Positions 1 to 8,325 of a stretch of 23,418 nt of DNA are shown here, piece after piece (position 1 is the first letter of the stretch; each line of letters starts with the position of its first letter). This DNA is from an uncultured Candidatus Melainabacteria bacterium. GTDB taxonomy: Bacteria; Cyanobacteriota; Vampirovibrionia; Gastranaerophilales; Gastranaerophilaceae. The stretch is taken from NCBI GenBank assembly GCA_934692665.1, contig CAKUUG010000034.1, forward strand, positions 1-23,418, given 5' to 3'. A program made the position numbers and the translations under genes. The notes beneath the pieces were generated by a model. It made no database searches and was not told the origin of the DNA. It was given only the letters and a program-made list of their open reading frames with translations.

Positions 1-17
1 ATATTATATTATTCTTT

Positions 18-1070
18 TTACAAAATTTTTAAATCATTCTTAATTAGTATTTCAAGTTCGCTTAATAAATCTTCTTGTGGAACTTTTTTTATCATTTTTC
101 CTTTTTTGAATATATATCCTTCATTTATTGCACCTGCTATGCCATAGTCAGCACTTGCCGCTTCTTTTGGGCCATTGACCGGACAGCCCATTGTTGCAAT
201 TGTTATATTTGCATTTAAAGAAGAAAATTTTTCTTCTACTTTTTTTGCAAGCCCAATTAAATCAATCTGTGTTCTTCCGCAAGTTGGACATGAAATGAAG
301 TTTACTCCGTCGTTTCTTAAATTTAAAGTTTTTAGTATTTGTTTTGCAAGACGCACTTCTTCTATTGGATTTTCCGTTAGAGAAACTCTGATTGTATCTC
401 CTATATTTTCTGCAAGAAGTGTACCTATTCCTATTGCTGATTTTACAATACCGCCTCTTAATGTCCCTGCTTCTGTCAAGCCTACATGAAGAGGGTAGGG
501 GATTTCTGTATATATTTTTCTGTATGCTTTTATTGTTGTCATAACATCAGAAGATTTTAGAGAAACTTTTATTAAATTAAAATTCAAATCCTCAAGGATT
601 TTTATGTGTCGTTTTGCGGATTCTACCATTTTGTCTTCTAGTGGCATTGTTGTATTTTCATACAAATCTTTTTCCAGGGAACCTGCATTTACACCTATTC
701 TGATGGGTGTTTTTGTTTCTTTTGCCATTTCAACAACAGCTTTCGTATGTTCAATGCTGCCTATGTTTCCGGGGTTTATTCTTAGGGCGTTTATGCCGTT
801 TTCCATTGCAATAAGTGCCAACCTATAATCAAAATGAATATCGGCAACAACGGGAATTGGAGAATTTTTTACAATTTCTTTTAGAGCATTTGCACATGTT
901 TTATTCAATACAGCAACCCTTATTATATCGCAGCCTTCTTTTGCCAATTCTTCTATTTGTTTCAGTGTTGACAATGTATCATCGGTTTTTGTGTTTGTCA
1001 TTGATTGGATAGAAATTTTTGAGCCATTGCCTATTTCTACGTTTCCTATTTTGAGTTTGATTTTTTCCAT
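18..1070 (-). CDS. ispG: 4-hydroxy-3-methylbut-2-enyl diphosphate synthase (IspG/GcpE)
   Basis: Penultimate enzyme of the MEP isoprenoid pathway: it converts the cyclic diphosphate MEcPP to HMBPP with a [4Fe-4S] cluster, in the cytoplasm. The 350-residue protein has the N-terminal TIM-barrel half, with the hallmark 'SIQSMTNT' near residue 20 and 'ALRINPGN' near 95. The C-terminal iron-sulfur half follows. Cluster ligands are visible as C261, C264, C296 and E303 ('SCPTCGRT' and 'GCPVNGPKE'), spaced as in the E. coli enzyme. Length fits the short bacterial form without the insert domain. The ATG start is preceded by GAGG about 13 nt upstream, inside the 1078-1139 palindrome. It is divergent from the glycosyltransferase at 1138, and only 17 bases of the window lie beyond its stop. 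Identification is firm. Confidence 0.97.
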   Translation of the reverse strand: MEKIKLKIGNVEIGNGSKISIQSMTNTKTDDTLSTLKQIEELAKEGCDIIRVAVLNKTCANALKEIVKNSPIPVVADIHFDYRLALIAMENGINALRINPGNIGSIEHTKAVVEMAKETKTPIRIGVNAGSLEKDLYENTTMPLEDKMVESAKRHIKILEDLNFNLIKVSLKSSDVMTTIKAYRKIYTEIPYPLHVGLTEAGTLRGGIVKSAIGIGTLLAENIGDTIRVSLTENPIEEVRLAKQILKTLNLRNDGVNFISCPTCGRTQIDLIGLAKKVEEKFSSLNANITIATMGCPVNGPKEAASADYGIAGAINEGYIFKKGKMIKKVPQEDLLSELEILIKNDLKIL

Positions 1071-1077
1071 CTTTACA

Positions 1078-1139
1078 ATTCATCCTCTAAATGTAATTTA
1101 TGATAAAATTTTACCATGAATTAACTTTGGAGGATGAAT
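1078..1139. repeat. 62-bp near-perfect palindrome spanning the ispG/glycosyltransferase intergenic region
   Basis: The left arm 1078-1108 and right arm 1109-1139 are reverse complements at 26 of 31 positions. The outermost 10 bp, ATTCATCCTC and GAGGATGAAT, match exactly. Two of the five mismatches (1088/1129 and 1099/1118) become G-U pairs in a plus-strand transcript. Each arm carries the Shine-Dalgarno-like GAGG of one divergent gene. The right arm runs into the first two bases of the ATG at 1138, so a plus-strand hairpin would bury the ribosome binding site and start of the glycosyltransferase gene. It could be an RNA switch, a protein operator, or an inverted duplication of a leader; sequence alone does not decide. 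Confidence 0.8.
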
Positions 1140-3264
1140 GTTGAAAGACTTTTTTAAATTTCAAAAATCTAAATATCCAATTATTCCTGTTGCGTTTTTT
1201 TGTGTTGTTATTTTTTCTTTGATTACTATTTTAATGATAATCAAAAACAACTATACAAAATTGGAAATCAAAAATTTCATTTCTCCTATTGAACCTATCA
1301 CAATGAATATAGAAATGAAAGACAAAATAACGTCAAATGTTTTTGTTTGTTATGATGACAACTGCTCTATTTTGGAGAATAATTCTATTATATCAAATGT
1401 TTATTACTCTCATTTTCAATCCGGATATGAAAACATAGAAAATAAAAAAATTAAAAATATTATTTTAGCTTATCCAGTTGATGATAAAACCTTTTTTAAC
1501 AATCTATCAGATATAGATTTGCATATAGGAAACAAAAAATACTACTTGGATAAAGAAGAACTGTCAAAGATTAAGTTAAAAAAATTCAATATTGAAGTTT
1601 CAAATTCAAGCAATAATGAACAAGAAATTGCACAGTATAATACTCTTTTGATTTCTGATAAAGGCAATTATAGAGGAATATTCAATAACATCTGCTCTTT
1701 GTTTTTGTCATTGTTTTATAATTGGCAAATGTTTATTGTTCCTTATTTGTGGTTATTTTTTGCATTTGTGTTTTATTTGTTTAACAAAAACGAATTTGAT
1801 TTTAAATTCAAATTTCCAAAAATAAAACCTATCTGTGTTTTGTCTTTAGTTTTTTTAGTTGGTGTTTTATTAAGGCTGGACAATATTTCTTATTATCCTT
1901 TGTGGACTGATGAAGTTTATACAAAAACAGTTGCAATAAAGGATTTTGTTTCTTGTTTTAAAGATGCAGGCAACCCTCCTTTGTTTTTTACTTTAGAATA
2001 TTTGATATCAAAAGTAATAGGAACTTCTGATATTGCACTTCGTTTTTTACCTTTTGTTTTTGGAATTTTAACTATTCCGATGGTTTATTTATTGCTTAAA
2101 GAAATAAGTACAAAAACAGCTTTATTTACTTCTTTTATGGTATCTATAAATACTATTTTTATATATCATTCTACAGAAGCAAGAGGATACAGCTTGTCGG
2201 CTTTGCTTGTTGTTTTGAATATTTATTTTTTGTTTAAATATTTGAAAAATCAAACGCTAAAAAATCTTGTTTTATATGTGGTAATTATGATTTTATCCAT
2301 AAATCACAACTACTACCTTTTGCTTTTTGTATTTTGCAATTTTATTTGGGGTGTTGTCGATTTGTTACAAAACAAAAATAAAAAGAGCATTTTTTCTTTT
2401 CTTGGGGCAAACGTTGTTTCGGCGGTTACAATGTTGCCTTATCTTTTTATTTCTTTTAAAGTTGCAATTTCTACCGGTTTTAACAGCTGGATTCCAAAAT
2501 TCGGTTTTGAATTGTACAAATATACAATTAAAGAATATTTTTTAAACAAATATGTCTTTTTTGCTTTGTTTATAGTGCTTTTAGTTAATTTGGTTTTAAT
2601 TTATCTGCCAAAAAATATTTTAGAAAAAATGAATCTAAAATTAAATCCCAAAAAATCCGAGTTTCTAATTTATTTGGTTTTTAGTTTGACTTTGATTTTG
2701 ATTTTGGGAAGCGTTATTTCTGTATATATTAAACCGATTTTCCATAAAAGAGTTTTGTTATCTATCTATATGCTTTTGTTTTTAATAGAAATAATAAATA
2801 TTACGGGTGTTGTTGAATTTGTTATGAATAACAAAATTACAAAAATATTAAAAACGGTTTATTTTTTGTTTCTTGTTTGTATTTGTTTTTCAATCACAAA
2901 GCCAATGCCCATTATTATGCAATGCAGATTGGATGATTTTATGAATTTGCTTCAAAATGATGTTCCAAAATATGAAAAAGAATACGCTATCCACTGCATA
3001 ACCTGTGATACTGAGGAGTATCTGAATCACTATCCAAAAGTTAAAAATTTAAATATAAAATGGCACTATATTGATACAAATTCGGGTTATCATATTGAAA
3101 AACTGAATAAATTTGACTATATAGATAAAAACAAAAAGTCTATAATCTATATGCACGCAATATCAACCGATGTTGCTCAGATTGCTCTTTTTAATCCGTA
3201 TATTGATATTTTTAAATCAAATTCAATAAGTAGTGCAAGATTAATCTATGACCCAAAAAAATAA
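1138..3264 (+). CDS. Polytopic membrane glycosyltransferase, GT39/ArnT-like (PMT_2 type), copy 1
   Basis: A 708-residue integral membrane protein, probably a lipid-linked-sugar glycosyltransferase of the GT-C fold. A first membrane segment (about 14-36) is followed by an extracytoplasmic domain (about 40-185) holding C71 and C76 in 'CYDDNC', then a second segment after 'SLFYNW' (191-196). The canonical GT39-like block starts near 232: 'RLDNISYYPLW' and the acidic pair D258-E259 after a membrane segment (the usual catalytic or metal position in this fold), then 'GNPPLFF', 'LRFLPFVFG' and 'EARGYS'. Many further membrane helices and a soluble tail of about 125 residues follow. GGAGG sits 4 nt before the ATG. 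It leads a plus-strand run. A paralog lies at 4008-5924. Donor and acceptor cannot be told from sequence. Confidence 0.88.
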   Translation: MLKDFFKFQKSKYPIIPVAFFCVVIFSLITILMIIKNNYTKLEIKNFISPIEPITMNIEMKDKITSNVFVCYDDNCSILENNSIISNVYYSHFQSGYENIENKKIKNIILAYPVDDKTFFNNLSDIDLHIGNKKYYLDKEELSKIKLKKFNIEVSNSSNNEQEIAQYNTLLISDKGNYRGIFNNICSLFLSLFYNWQMFIVPYLWLFFAFVFYLFNKNEFDFKFKFPKIKPICVLSLVFLVGVLLRLDNISYYPLWTDEVYTKTVAIKDFVSCFKDAGNPPLFFTLEYLISKVIGTSDIALRFLPFVFGILTIPMVYLLLKEISTKTALFTSFMVSINTIFIYHSTEARGYSLSALLVVLNIYFLFKYLKNQTLKNLVLYVVIMILSINHNYYLLLFVFCNFIWGVVDLLQNKNKKSIFSFLGANVVSAVTMLPYLFISFKVAISTGFNSWIPKFGFELYKYTIKEYFLNKYVFFALFIVLLVNLVLIYLPKNILEKMNLKLNPKKSEFLIYLVFSLTLILILGSVISVYIKPIFHKRVLLSIYMLLFLIEIINITGVVEFVMNNKITKILKTVYFLFLVCICFSITKPMPIIMQCRLDDFMNLLQNDVPKYEKEYAIHCITCDTEEYLNHYPKVKNLNIKWHYIDTNSGYHIEKLNKFDYIDKNKKSIIYMHAISTDVAQIALFNPYIDIFKSNSISSARLIYDPKK

Positions 3265-3274
3265 AGGAGAAAAT

Positions 3275-4006
3275 ATGAAAATAGCTGTTATATCTGATAT
3301 CCACGCAAACAAACTGGCACTAGAGAGTGTTCTTTCGGATATCAAAAATTATGATCCTGATATGATTTTTTGCCTTGGCGATTATGTGATGGCAGGCTAC
3401 AATCCTAATGATACAATGGCAATGCTATTTGAATTAAAAGAAAAGTATGGCGAAAATTTCAAAATGATTCAAGGTAACACAGATAAAATGGTTGTAGAGT
3501 GCAATGAAGAATTAATTGAAAATACGATAAAGGCTTTTCCTTGTATGGGATATTCTTTAAAGGAAGATGTAAAAATAATTGATAAAAAATACATTGATTT
3601 TATAAAAAATTTGCCTGAAAAAATGAAAATAGAGGTTTCTAATCTTAAAATAGAACTTGTCCACGGCTCTCCAAGAAAGCAGAATGAAAATATATATCCA
3701 CAATTGCCTGAAAAAACAGTAGAAGAAATGGTAAAAGATTCAGATTGTGAGCTTATTCTTTGTGGTCATACACATAAACCTGCAGGATATAGTTTGTCTA
3801 TTGGAAAAACAGTAATCAATGTAGGTTCAGTCGGTCGTTCTATGAATATAGATAAAATGCCCGTGTATTTACAACTGAATGTTGATAAAAACGGTCAATT
3901 TTATAGCGAACATAGGATAATTAACTATGATAACAAACAAGTTGCAAATCATATTTTGATGAGAAATTTCCCTCATTGTGAAGAATTGGCTGAAATGTTT
4001 TTGTAA
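3275..4006 (+). CDS. Calcineurin-like metallophosphoesterase (YfcE/MJ0936-like, Metallophos_2)
   Basis: A predicted soluble phosphodiesterase of 243 residues with the complete dimetal motif set: D8 and H10 ('SDIHAN'), D36 ('LGDYVMAGYNP'), N68 ('GNTD'), H130 ('VHGSP') and H165/H167 ('GHTHKP'). The 'GD...GYNP' form is typical of the Metallophos_2 subgroup. An upstream in-frame ATG at 3248 overlaps the previous gene. The ATG at 3275 is preferred because AGGAGA lies 5 nt before it and the first strand 'MKIAVISD' begins there directly. It sits between two paralogous glycosyltransferases, 10 bases after one and 1 base before the other, so it is probably co-transcribed with them. The substrate is unknown. 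A role in turning over a nucleotide-sugar or lipid-diphosphate by-product would be inference from position only. Confidence 0.88.
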   Translation: MKIAVISDIHANKLALESVLSDIKNYDPDMIFCLGDYVMAGYNPNDTMAMLFELKEKYGENFKMIQGNTDKMVVECNEELIENTIKAFPCMGYSLKEDVKIIDKKYIDFIKNLPEKMKIEVSNLKIELVHGSPRKQNENIYPQLPEKTVEEMVKDSDCELILCGHTHKPAGYSLSIGKTVINVGSVGRSMNIDKMPVYLQLNVDKNGQFYSEHRIINYDNKQVANHILMRNFPHCEELAEMFL

Positions 4007-4007
4007 T

Positions 4008-5924
4008 ATGAAAAAAAATATTTTACTTATAATATCGTTTCTGTTTTTATTTTTGGTTATGTTTTTTTTGAAACATTATTTTAGCGTGTTTTATTTCCAA
4101 AATGATGTAAATAGAATTGCTCTCAATATCGAAACAAACAAAAATATAGGACAAGTTTATTCTTGTTTTGACCATGATTGTGATTTGATGAAATATGAAA
4201 ATGGAATTTATACATATAAGTTAAATCAAGAAAATCCTTTGTTTTACAAAGAAATTTCAAACATTGAAGTTGTATTTGAATCTGAAAAAAAATTCTCAAA
4301 TGTGAAAAATATTTCTGTATTTTATGGAAATAAATTCAGCTACTTTTTAAACTCTTCTCTAAAAGGAAAAGAAATTGATTTCGATGATTCTATCAAATAT
4401 TCAATAAATCTTTCTGAAATCACAAATTCAAAACCATTAATACAGAAATTAGGAATATATATAGAAAGTTTATTTTATAATTGGTATTTTTATATAATTA
4501 GTTATATTTTAATTGCTGTTTGTCTTATAAAATATAAGAGGCGATTCGATTTTGATATAAAATACACTTTGCCTTTGATAATATTTTTGGGTGCTTTTTT
4601 GAGATTGTCCCATATTGATTTTATTCCTTTGTGGAATGATGAATTGTATACATATACTGTGGTTTCTGATTGTGGCAGTGGCTTTAATTTTAAAAATATA
4701 TTCATTGACCCAGGAAATCCACCTTTGTTTTTTCTTTTGTCAAATATTTGGCTTAAATTTTTCAATAGTTCGACATTATTAATCAGGCTTCTTCCTTGTT
4801 TGATTGGAGTTTTTGGTATTTATTTGATTTATTATGTTGCAGATAAAATATTCAATAAAAAAATCGCCCTTATAACTGCTTTTTTGATGGCGATAAACAT
4901 ATTTGTGATTGTTGAATCAAACGAAATAAGAAGCTATATCTTTGCAATGAATTTAGTTTTGATTTGTGGACTTTGTTTTTATAATTTTTCAAACAAACAA
5001 ACGAATAAAAATCTTTTGATGTATTTTATTACTGTTGTTTTGCTTGTTAATACTCATTTTTATTGCTTTTTGTTCGCTTTGTTTAATTTTATTTTTGGAT
5101 TTTTTATTTTAAAAACAAATAAAATAAAATATGTCATTGCAAACATTCTTGCTTTTTTGACTTTTGCAATTTATTTTTTAATTTCATATAAAGTGTCGTT
5201 TTCATCCACGTTTAATACTTGGTTGTCTTTGCCGACTACAGATGTTTTGTATAATCATATTGTTTTTTATTTTGGTAATGGCATATTTTTTATTGTTGCA
5301 ATTTTGTTTACGATTTTTATGTACAAAAAACTTTCAAAAAACGAACAAAATGCGATTTTGTATATTGTTTCTTCTTTAGCTTTTGTTTTTGTTGTTGCTT
5401 ATGTATTTTCTTGGTGCGTTAAACCGATATTGTTTGAACGATATTTTTGTATATTTTTGCCGCTGTTTATGATTATTACTGCAATATTTTTAAACTACGA
5501 TTACAAAACAAAATTCAAACCTGTTTTGATTTTTGCAATCTTTCTTTTTTCTATTTCGACTCCAAAATACGAAAACTTCAATCTATTCAGCAATATTTAC
5601 TTTATGGTTAAATATTCTACTGTTGATTCTTTAAATTATGACGAAAGCTACGATGTTTATTTTGTTATTCCCGATAACAAAAATTACACAAATTACTTTA
5701 AGGATGATTTCAACAAACTTGAAAATCCAAAAATAATAATTTCCAATAATGGGATAAAAGAAAATATCGATATGATAAATGATTATGTAAAAAACTCTAA
5801 AAAGAAAAAAGTCATTTTTTATATGCCTGAAATTTGTACAAATCAAATAATAAAAAAACAATATAATGCACAAAAAATAGTTACCTCGATACTTCCTGTA
5901 TATAAAATATTCGTGGTAAAATAA
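4008..5924 (+). CDS. Polytopic membrane glycosyltransferase, GT39/ArnT-like, copy 2
   Basis: A 638-residue paralog of the 1138-3264 product with the same layout. It has an N-terminal membrane segment (4-22) and an extracytoplasmic domain with C53 and C58 in 'CFDHDC'. 'SLFYNW' (154-159) and a second segment follow. The catalytic-type block then shows 'LRLSHIDFIPLW', D211-E212, 'GNPPLFF' (236-242), 'IRLLPCLIG' and 'NEIRSY'. Further helices and a soluble tail of about 100 residues complete it. The ATG at 4008 comes one base after the metallophosphoesterase stop and has no clear Shine-Dalgarno, which suggests translational coupling. An in-frame GTG at 3978 would overlap the upstream gene and add a non-hydrophobic leader, so it is not preferred. 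The 'EARGY' of copy 1 is 'NEIRSY' here, so substrate preference may differ. Confidence 0.87.
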   Translation: MKKNILLIISFLFLFLVMFFLKHYFSVFYFQNDVNRIALNIETNKNIGQVYSCFDHDCDLMKYENGIYTYKLNQENPLFYKEISNIEVVFESEKKFSNVKNISVFYGNKFSYFLNSSLKGKEIDFDDSIKYSINLSEITNSKPLIQKLGIYIESLFYNWYFYIISYILIAVCLIKYKRRFDFDIKYTLPLIIFLGAFLRLSHIDFIPLWNDELYTYTVVSDCGSGFNFKNIFIDPGNPPLFFLLSNIWLKFFNSSTLLIRLLPCLIGVFGIYLIYYVADKIFNKKIALITAFLMAINIFVIVESNEIRSYIFAMNLVLICGLCFYNFSNKQTNKNLLMYFITVVLLVNTHFYCFLFALFNFIFGFFILKTNKIKYVIANILAFLTFAIYFLISYKVSFSSTFNTWLSLPTTDVLYNHIVFYFGNGIFFIVAILFTIFMYKKLSKNEQNAILYIVSSLAFVFVVAYVFSWCVKPILFERYFCIFLPLFMIITAIFLNYDYKTKFKPVLIFAIFLFSISTPKYENFNLFSNIYFMVKYSTVDSLNYDESYDVYFVIPDNKNYTNYFKDDFNKLENPKIIISNNGIKENIDMINDYVKNSKKKKVIFYMPEICTNQIIKKQYNAQKIVTSILPVYKIFVVK

Positions 5925-5942
5925 ATAAAAAAAGAGGTTAAT

Positions 5943-7112
5943 ATGACAGCATTAGAAACTTTGCATGAAACTGCTCTAAAAAATTACGAAGAAAAAAATC
6001 TGGATAAAGCACTTGAAATATACAATGAAATAATAAAATTGAATCCAATAGACGAAGTCGCTCTTGCTTGTGTTCGTGACATATATGAAGAAAAAGACGA
6101 CAGATTCAATTATTATTTAGCTAGAGCAAACGTTAATATTGCACAAAATAAGCTGGAATATGCAATATCTGATACAAAAAAGGCAGTATCTATAGATATG
6201 GATAATATTGATGCAAAAAGAAAACTTGCTCGCTTGTACAAAGTTTCTAAACAAAATCTAAAAGCAATCGATGAATTTTCAAAGATTCTTTCAATGAATG
6301 AAAAAGACTTTGATTCGTATTTTGAACTTGTTGATTTGTATATGATGGAAAACTCAATAGAAAGTGCGATTCCTATTGCAAAACAAGGTGTTGAAGAATT
6401 TCCTGATAATGTCGGCATGAAAAATATGCTTGCTCAACTTTATTTTAGAGTAAATAATTATGATTTAGCTTTGGATGTTGTTTGTGATGACATGTTCAGA
6501 GTAAAAATTTTGCTTCAAAAAGGCGATGATGAACAAGCAAAAGAAATCCTAAACAAATTCAATCCAAACAATTTGGATGATACACAAAAACGAAACTACT
6601 ATGTTTTGATGGCTCAGTATCTGTATAACAAAAAAGATTTTGACAACGCTCTAACAAATATTGATAGCTATGTAAAACTATCGGGCCCCGATGCTCTTTC
6701 TTTTCAAATGAGAGCTTTAATATATGAAGAAAAAGGCGATATGTTTAATTCATATTTAAATTGGGGTTTTTGCCGCAAATATCAAGGAAGGCTTGATGAA
6801 GCGATTGTTGAATTTAACCATGCTTTTCAACTAAATAAAAATGACAAAACCGTTTTATTTGAGCTTGCAAAATTGTATATGGAACAAAAAGAAAAATATG
6901 TTGCAATGGAATTTTATCAAAAAATATATGACATCGATGGCGACATAGAAGCAAAAAACATTTTGGCTGAGTTTTATTATTCAGAAGGTGACTTTAAAAA
7001 AGCCGAAGAATTTGGAAAAGTCAAAGAAAAAACCGCTGCATCTGATGAGCCACAAGAAGAATTTGTTGGTTTGTTAGATAGAATAATGAACTTTTTTGCA
7101 AAGAAAAAATAA
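5943..7112 (+). CDS. Tetratricopeptide repeat (TPR) protein
   Basis: A 389-residue protein made almost wholly of degenerate TPR helical pairs from about residue 3 to 365. Recognisable units include 'ALKNYEEKNLDKALEIYNEI', 'AKRKLARLYKVSKQNLKAID', 'KNMLAQLYFRVNNYDLALD' and 'GRLDEAIVEFNHAFQLN'. There is no signal peptide or membrane segment, so it is probably a cytoplasmic scaffold. The C-terminus 'FVGLLDRIMNFFAKKK' is short, amphipathic and basic and might touch the membrane (inference). The ATG has AGAGG about 6 nt upstream, and the gene lies 18 bases after glycosyltransferase copy 2. It is probably the distal gene of the glycosyltransferase run. Partners cannot be predicted. Confidence 0.85.
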   Translation: MTALETLHETALKNYEEKNLDKALEIYNEIIKLNPIDEVALACVRDIYEEKDDRFNYYLARANVNIAQNKLEYAISDTKKAVSIDMDNIDAKRKLARLYKVSKQNLKAIDEFSKILSMNEKDFDSYFELVDLYMMENSIESAIPIAKQGVEEFPDNVGMKNMLAQLYFRVNNYDLALDVVCDDMFRVKILLQKGDDEQAKEILNKFNPNNLDDTQKRNYYVLMAQYLYNKKDFDNALTNIDSYVKLSGPDALSFQMRALIYEEKGDMFNSYLNWGFCRKYQGRLDEAIVEFNHAFQLNKNDKTVLFELAKLYMEQKEKYVAMEFYQKIYDIDGDIEAKNILAEFYYSEGDFKKAEEFGKVKEKTAASDEPQEEFVGLLDRIMNFFAKKK

Positions 7113-7143
7113 AGTTTTTAGTTTTTTTGTCGATATTAAAAAT

Positions 7144-7302
7144 ATGAACAACAATGAAAACTATTTTCAAAACAAATACAATAAAAATTTTGAATTAAAA
7201 AACAAAGTGGAACAATTAAAAAACGAACTTCTTGATAAAGAAAAATGCAAGAAATTTTCTCTTATGTTATGCAAGTATATTAAAGAAAATCCCAGCAATT
7301 AA
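7144..7302 (+). CDS. Small hypothetical protein, 52 residues
   Basis: A short reading frame beginning 'MNNNENYFQNKYNKN', rich in Asn, Lys and Glu, probably largely helical ('KNKVEQLKNELLDKEK'). No family is recognised. The frame stays open back to a TTG at 7096 that overlaps the TPR gene, but the ATG at 7144 is the more plausible start. No clear Shine-Dalgarno precedes it. It follows the TPR gene by 31 bases and its stop overlaps the stop of the convergent gene at 7299. That matches the overlapping 3' ends at the window's other two convergent junctions and is mild support that it is real. It could be a chance ORF in AT-rich DNA. Confidence 0.4.
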   Translation: MNNNENYFQNKYNKNFELKNKVEQLKNELLDKEKCKKFSLMLCKYIKENPSN

Positions 7303-8234
7303 AAACCACTTAATTTTTCAGCCAAATTTTTTATTACGATATACAAATCATACTCTGTATCCAGTTCCAGATTTGAACTTTGGTTATTGTTGTAAATACC
7401 GATAGAAATTCCAATAAATTTTTCATAACCCAAATAATTGTACTTTTTACAAAAGGTGCTTGTATTTATTGCTTTGTTTTTTAAATTGCAGCCTTTGATT
7501 GCAAAATGAGCTCCAACTACTTTGCTTGTACTTGGCATTTCTGTATAAGCATCAGTTGTTATTGTTGGAATTATGTCTATTTGGTATTTGAAATCGATTG
7601 CCTTTTTAATTTTTGCAATTATTTTTAACAAATCCTCATACAAAGTATCGTATTTTTCAAAGTTTGACGAAGTCATAGAAAAAATACCTGATATGTTTAT
7701 TTTGGCTTTATTATTCAGTGCGTTTTCCAATCTTTCGTAGATTATTTTGTTTAATTGATTAACTATTTTTGGCGGAGGTAAAGTGCCGTTTTTTGTATAG
7801 TCGAATGACACTGCTATAGAATAATATTTTATAGATTCAAACTGCTGAATGTATTTTTCTCTTTCCTGCCTTTTTATGTTTGAATATTTAATTTGCATAA
7901 GTTTGTCATATATGCCAAGAATTATTGATTGGACAAATTCAGTAAGTAAATACAGTCCAAAACAAGGAACTAATAATTTCAAAAGCGAAGTTCCTGTATC
8001 TAAATACATTTTTAAGTCGTTAGACTCGGGATGAAAATATGTAGCAAGCGGTTTGAAAAAATCTTGTGTATAGCCTAAAAGTGTTTCATCATTTGAACCA
8101 TAAGTTAAACCATAATAAATGTAGTATGCTAATGATAAAATAAAACACAAACCCGCAATGAGTCCGAGAAAAGACTTGAATTTTGCAAAATTTCTTTTTG
8201 TTGTTATTATAAATTTATCAGTCGTGGTAAACAT
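7299..8234 (-). CDS. Membrane protein of unknown family, paralog A (two TM helices plus cytoplasmic domain)
   Basis: A 311-residue protein, not recognised. The N-terminus is short and basic ('KRN' at 13-15), with membrane segments at about 22-46 and 83-108. A charged linker (110-135) leads to a C-terminal domain of about 175 residues. It is clearly homologous to the 8326-9252 product. Shared features include 'SLAYYIYYGL', 'YTQDFFKPL', 'SFDYTKN' (143-149), 'YDTLY' (195-199), 'PTITTDAYT' (223-231), 'KGCNL' (247-251), 'STFCKKYNYL' (259-268), 'FIGISIGIY' (273-281) and 'YDLYIVIKNL' (295-304). The alternation of predicted strands and helices is loosely like class III nucleotide cyclases, but no full catalytic signature is present. 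The ATG at 8234 is preferred over an in-frame TTG at 8243, and neither has a strong Shine-Dalgarno. A candidate promoter lies at 8276-8304. Confidence 0.75.
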   Translation of the reverse strand: MFTTTDKFIITTKRNFAKFKSFLGLIAGLCFILSLAYYIYYGLTYGSNDETLLGYTQDFFKPLATYFHPESNDLKMYLDTGTSLLKLLVPCFGLYLLTEFVQSIILGIYDKLMQIKYSNIKRQEREKYIQQFESIKYYSIAVSFDYTKNGTLPPPKIVNQLNKIIYERLENALNNKAKINISGIFSMTSSNFEKYDTLYEDLLKIIAKIKKAIDFKYQIDIIPTITTDAYTEMPSTSKVVGAHFAIKGCNLKNKAINTSTFCKKYNYLGYEKFIGISIGIYNNNQSSNLELDTEYDLYIVIKNLAEKLSGF

Positions 8235-8253
8235 TTTGCCCAATTTCTATCTT

Positions 8254-8287
8254 TATAGTTCCACCATCTACTTATATTTTAACTATA
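8254..8287. repeat. Inverted repeat TATAGTT/AACTATA upstream of paralog A
   Basis: A 7-bp exact inverted repeat, TATAGTT at 8254-8260 and AACTATA at 8281-8287, with a 20-base loop. It brackets the candidate -10 at 8276-8281 on the minus strand, so it could be an operator. In DNA this AT-rich a 7-bp repeat can arise by chance. Confidence 0.3.
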
Positions 8288-8304
8288 ATTAGGAAATTAG
8301 GCAA
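8276..8304 (-). promoter_or_regulatory. Candidate sigma70-type promoter for paralog A
   Basis: Read on the minus strand, TTGCCT (8299-8304) is followed after 17 bases by TAAAAT (8276-8281). That is one mismatch from the -10 consensus and two from the -35 consensus. It ends about 42 bases before the ATG at 8234. AT-rich sequence makes such matches common, so support is moderate. Confidence 0.4.
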
Positions 8305-8325
8305 TATGTTTTGTTTATTTTGTTT

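Noticed and set aside
4004..4020. Identical stretch TAATATGAAAAAAAATA also found at 23310-23326
   Set aside because: Both are a stop codon followed by a Met-Lys-rich start in AT-rich DNA. Coincidence is the simplest explanation.
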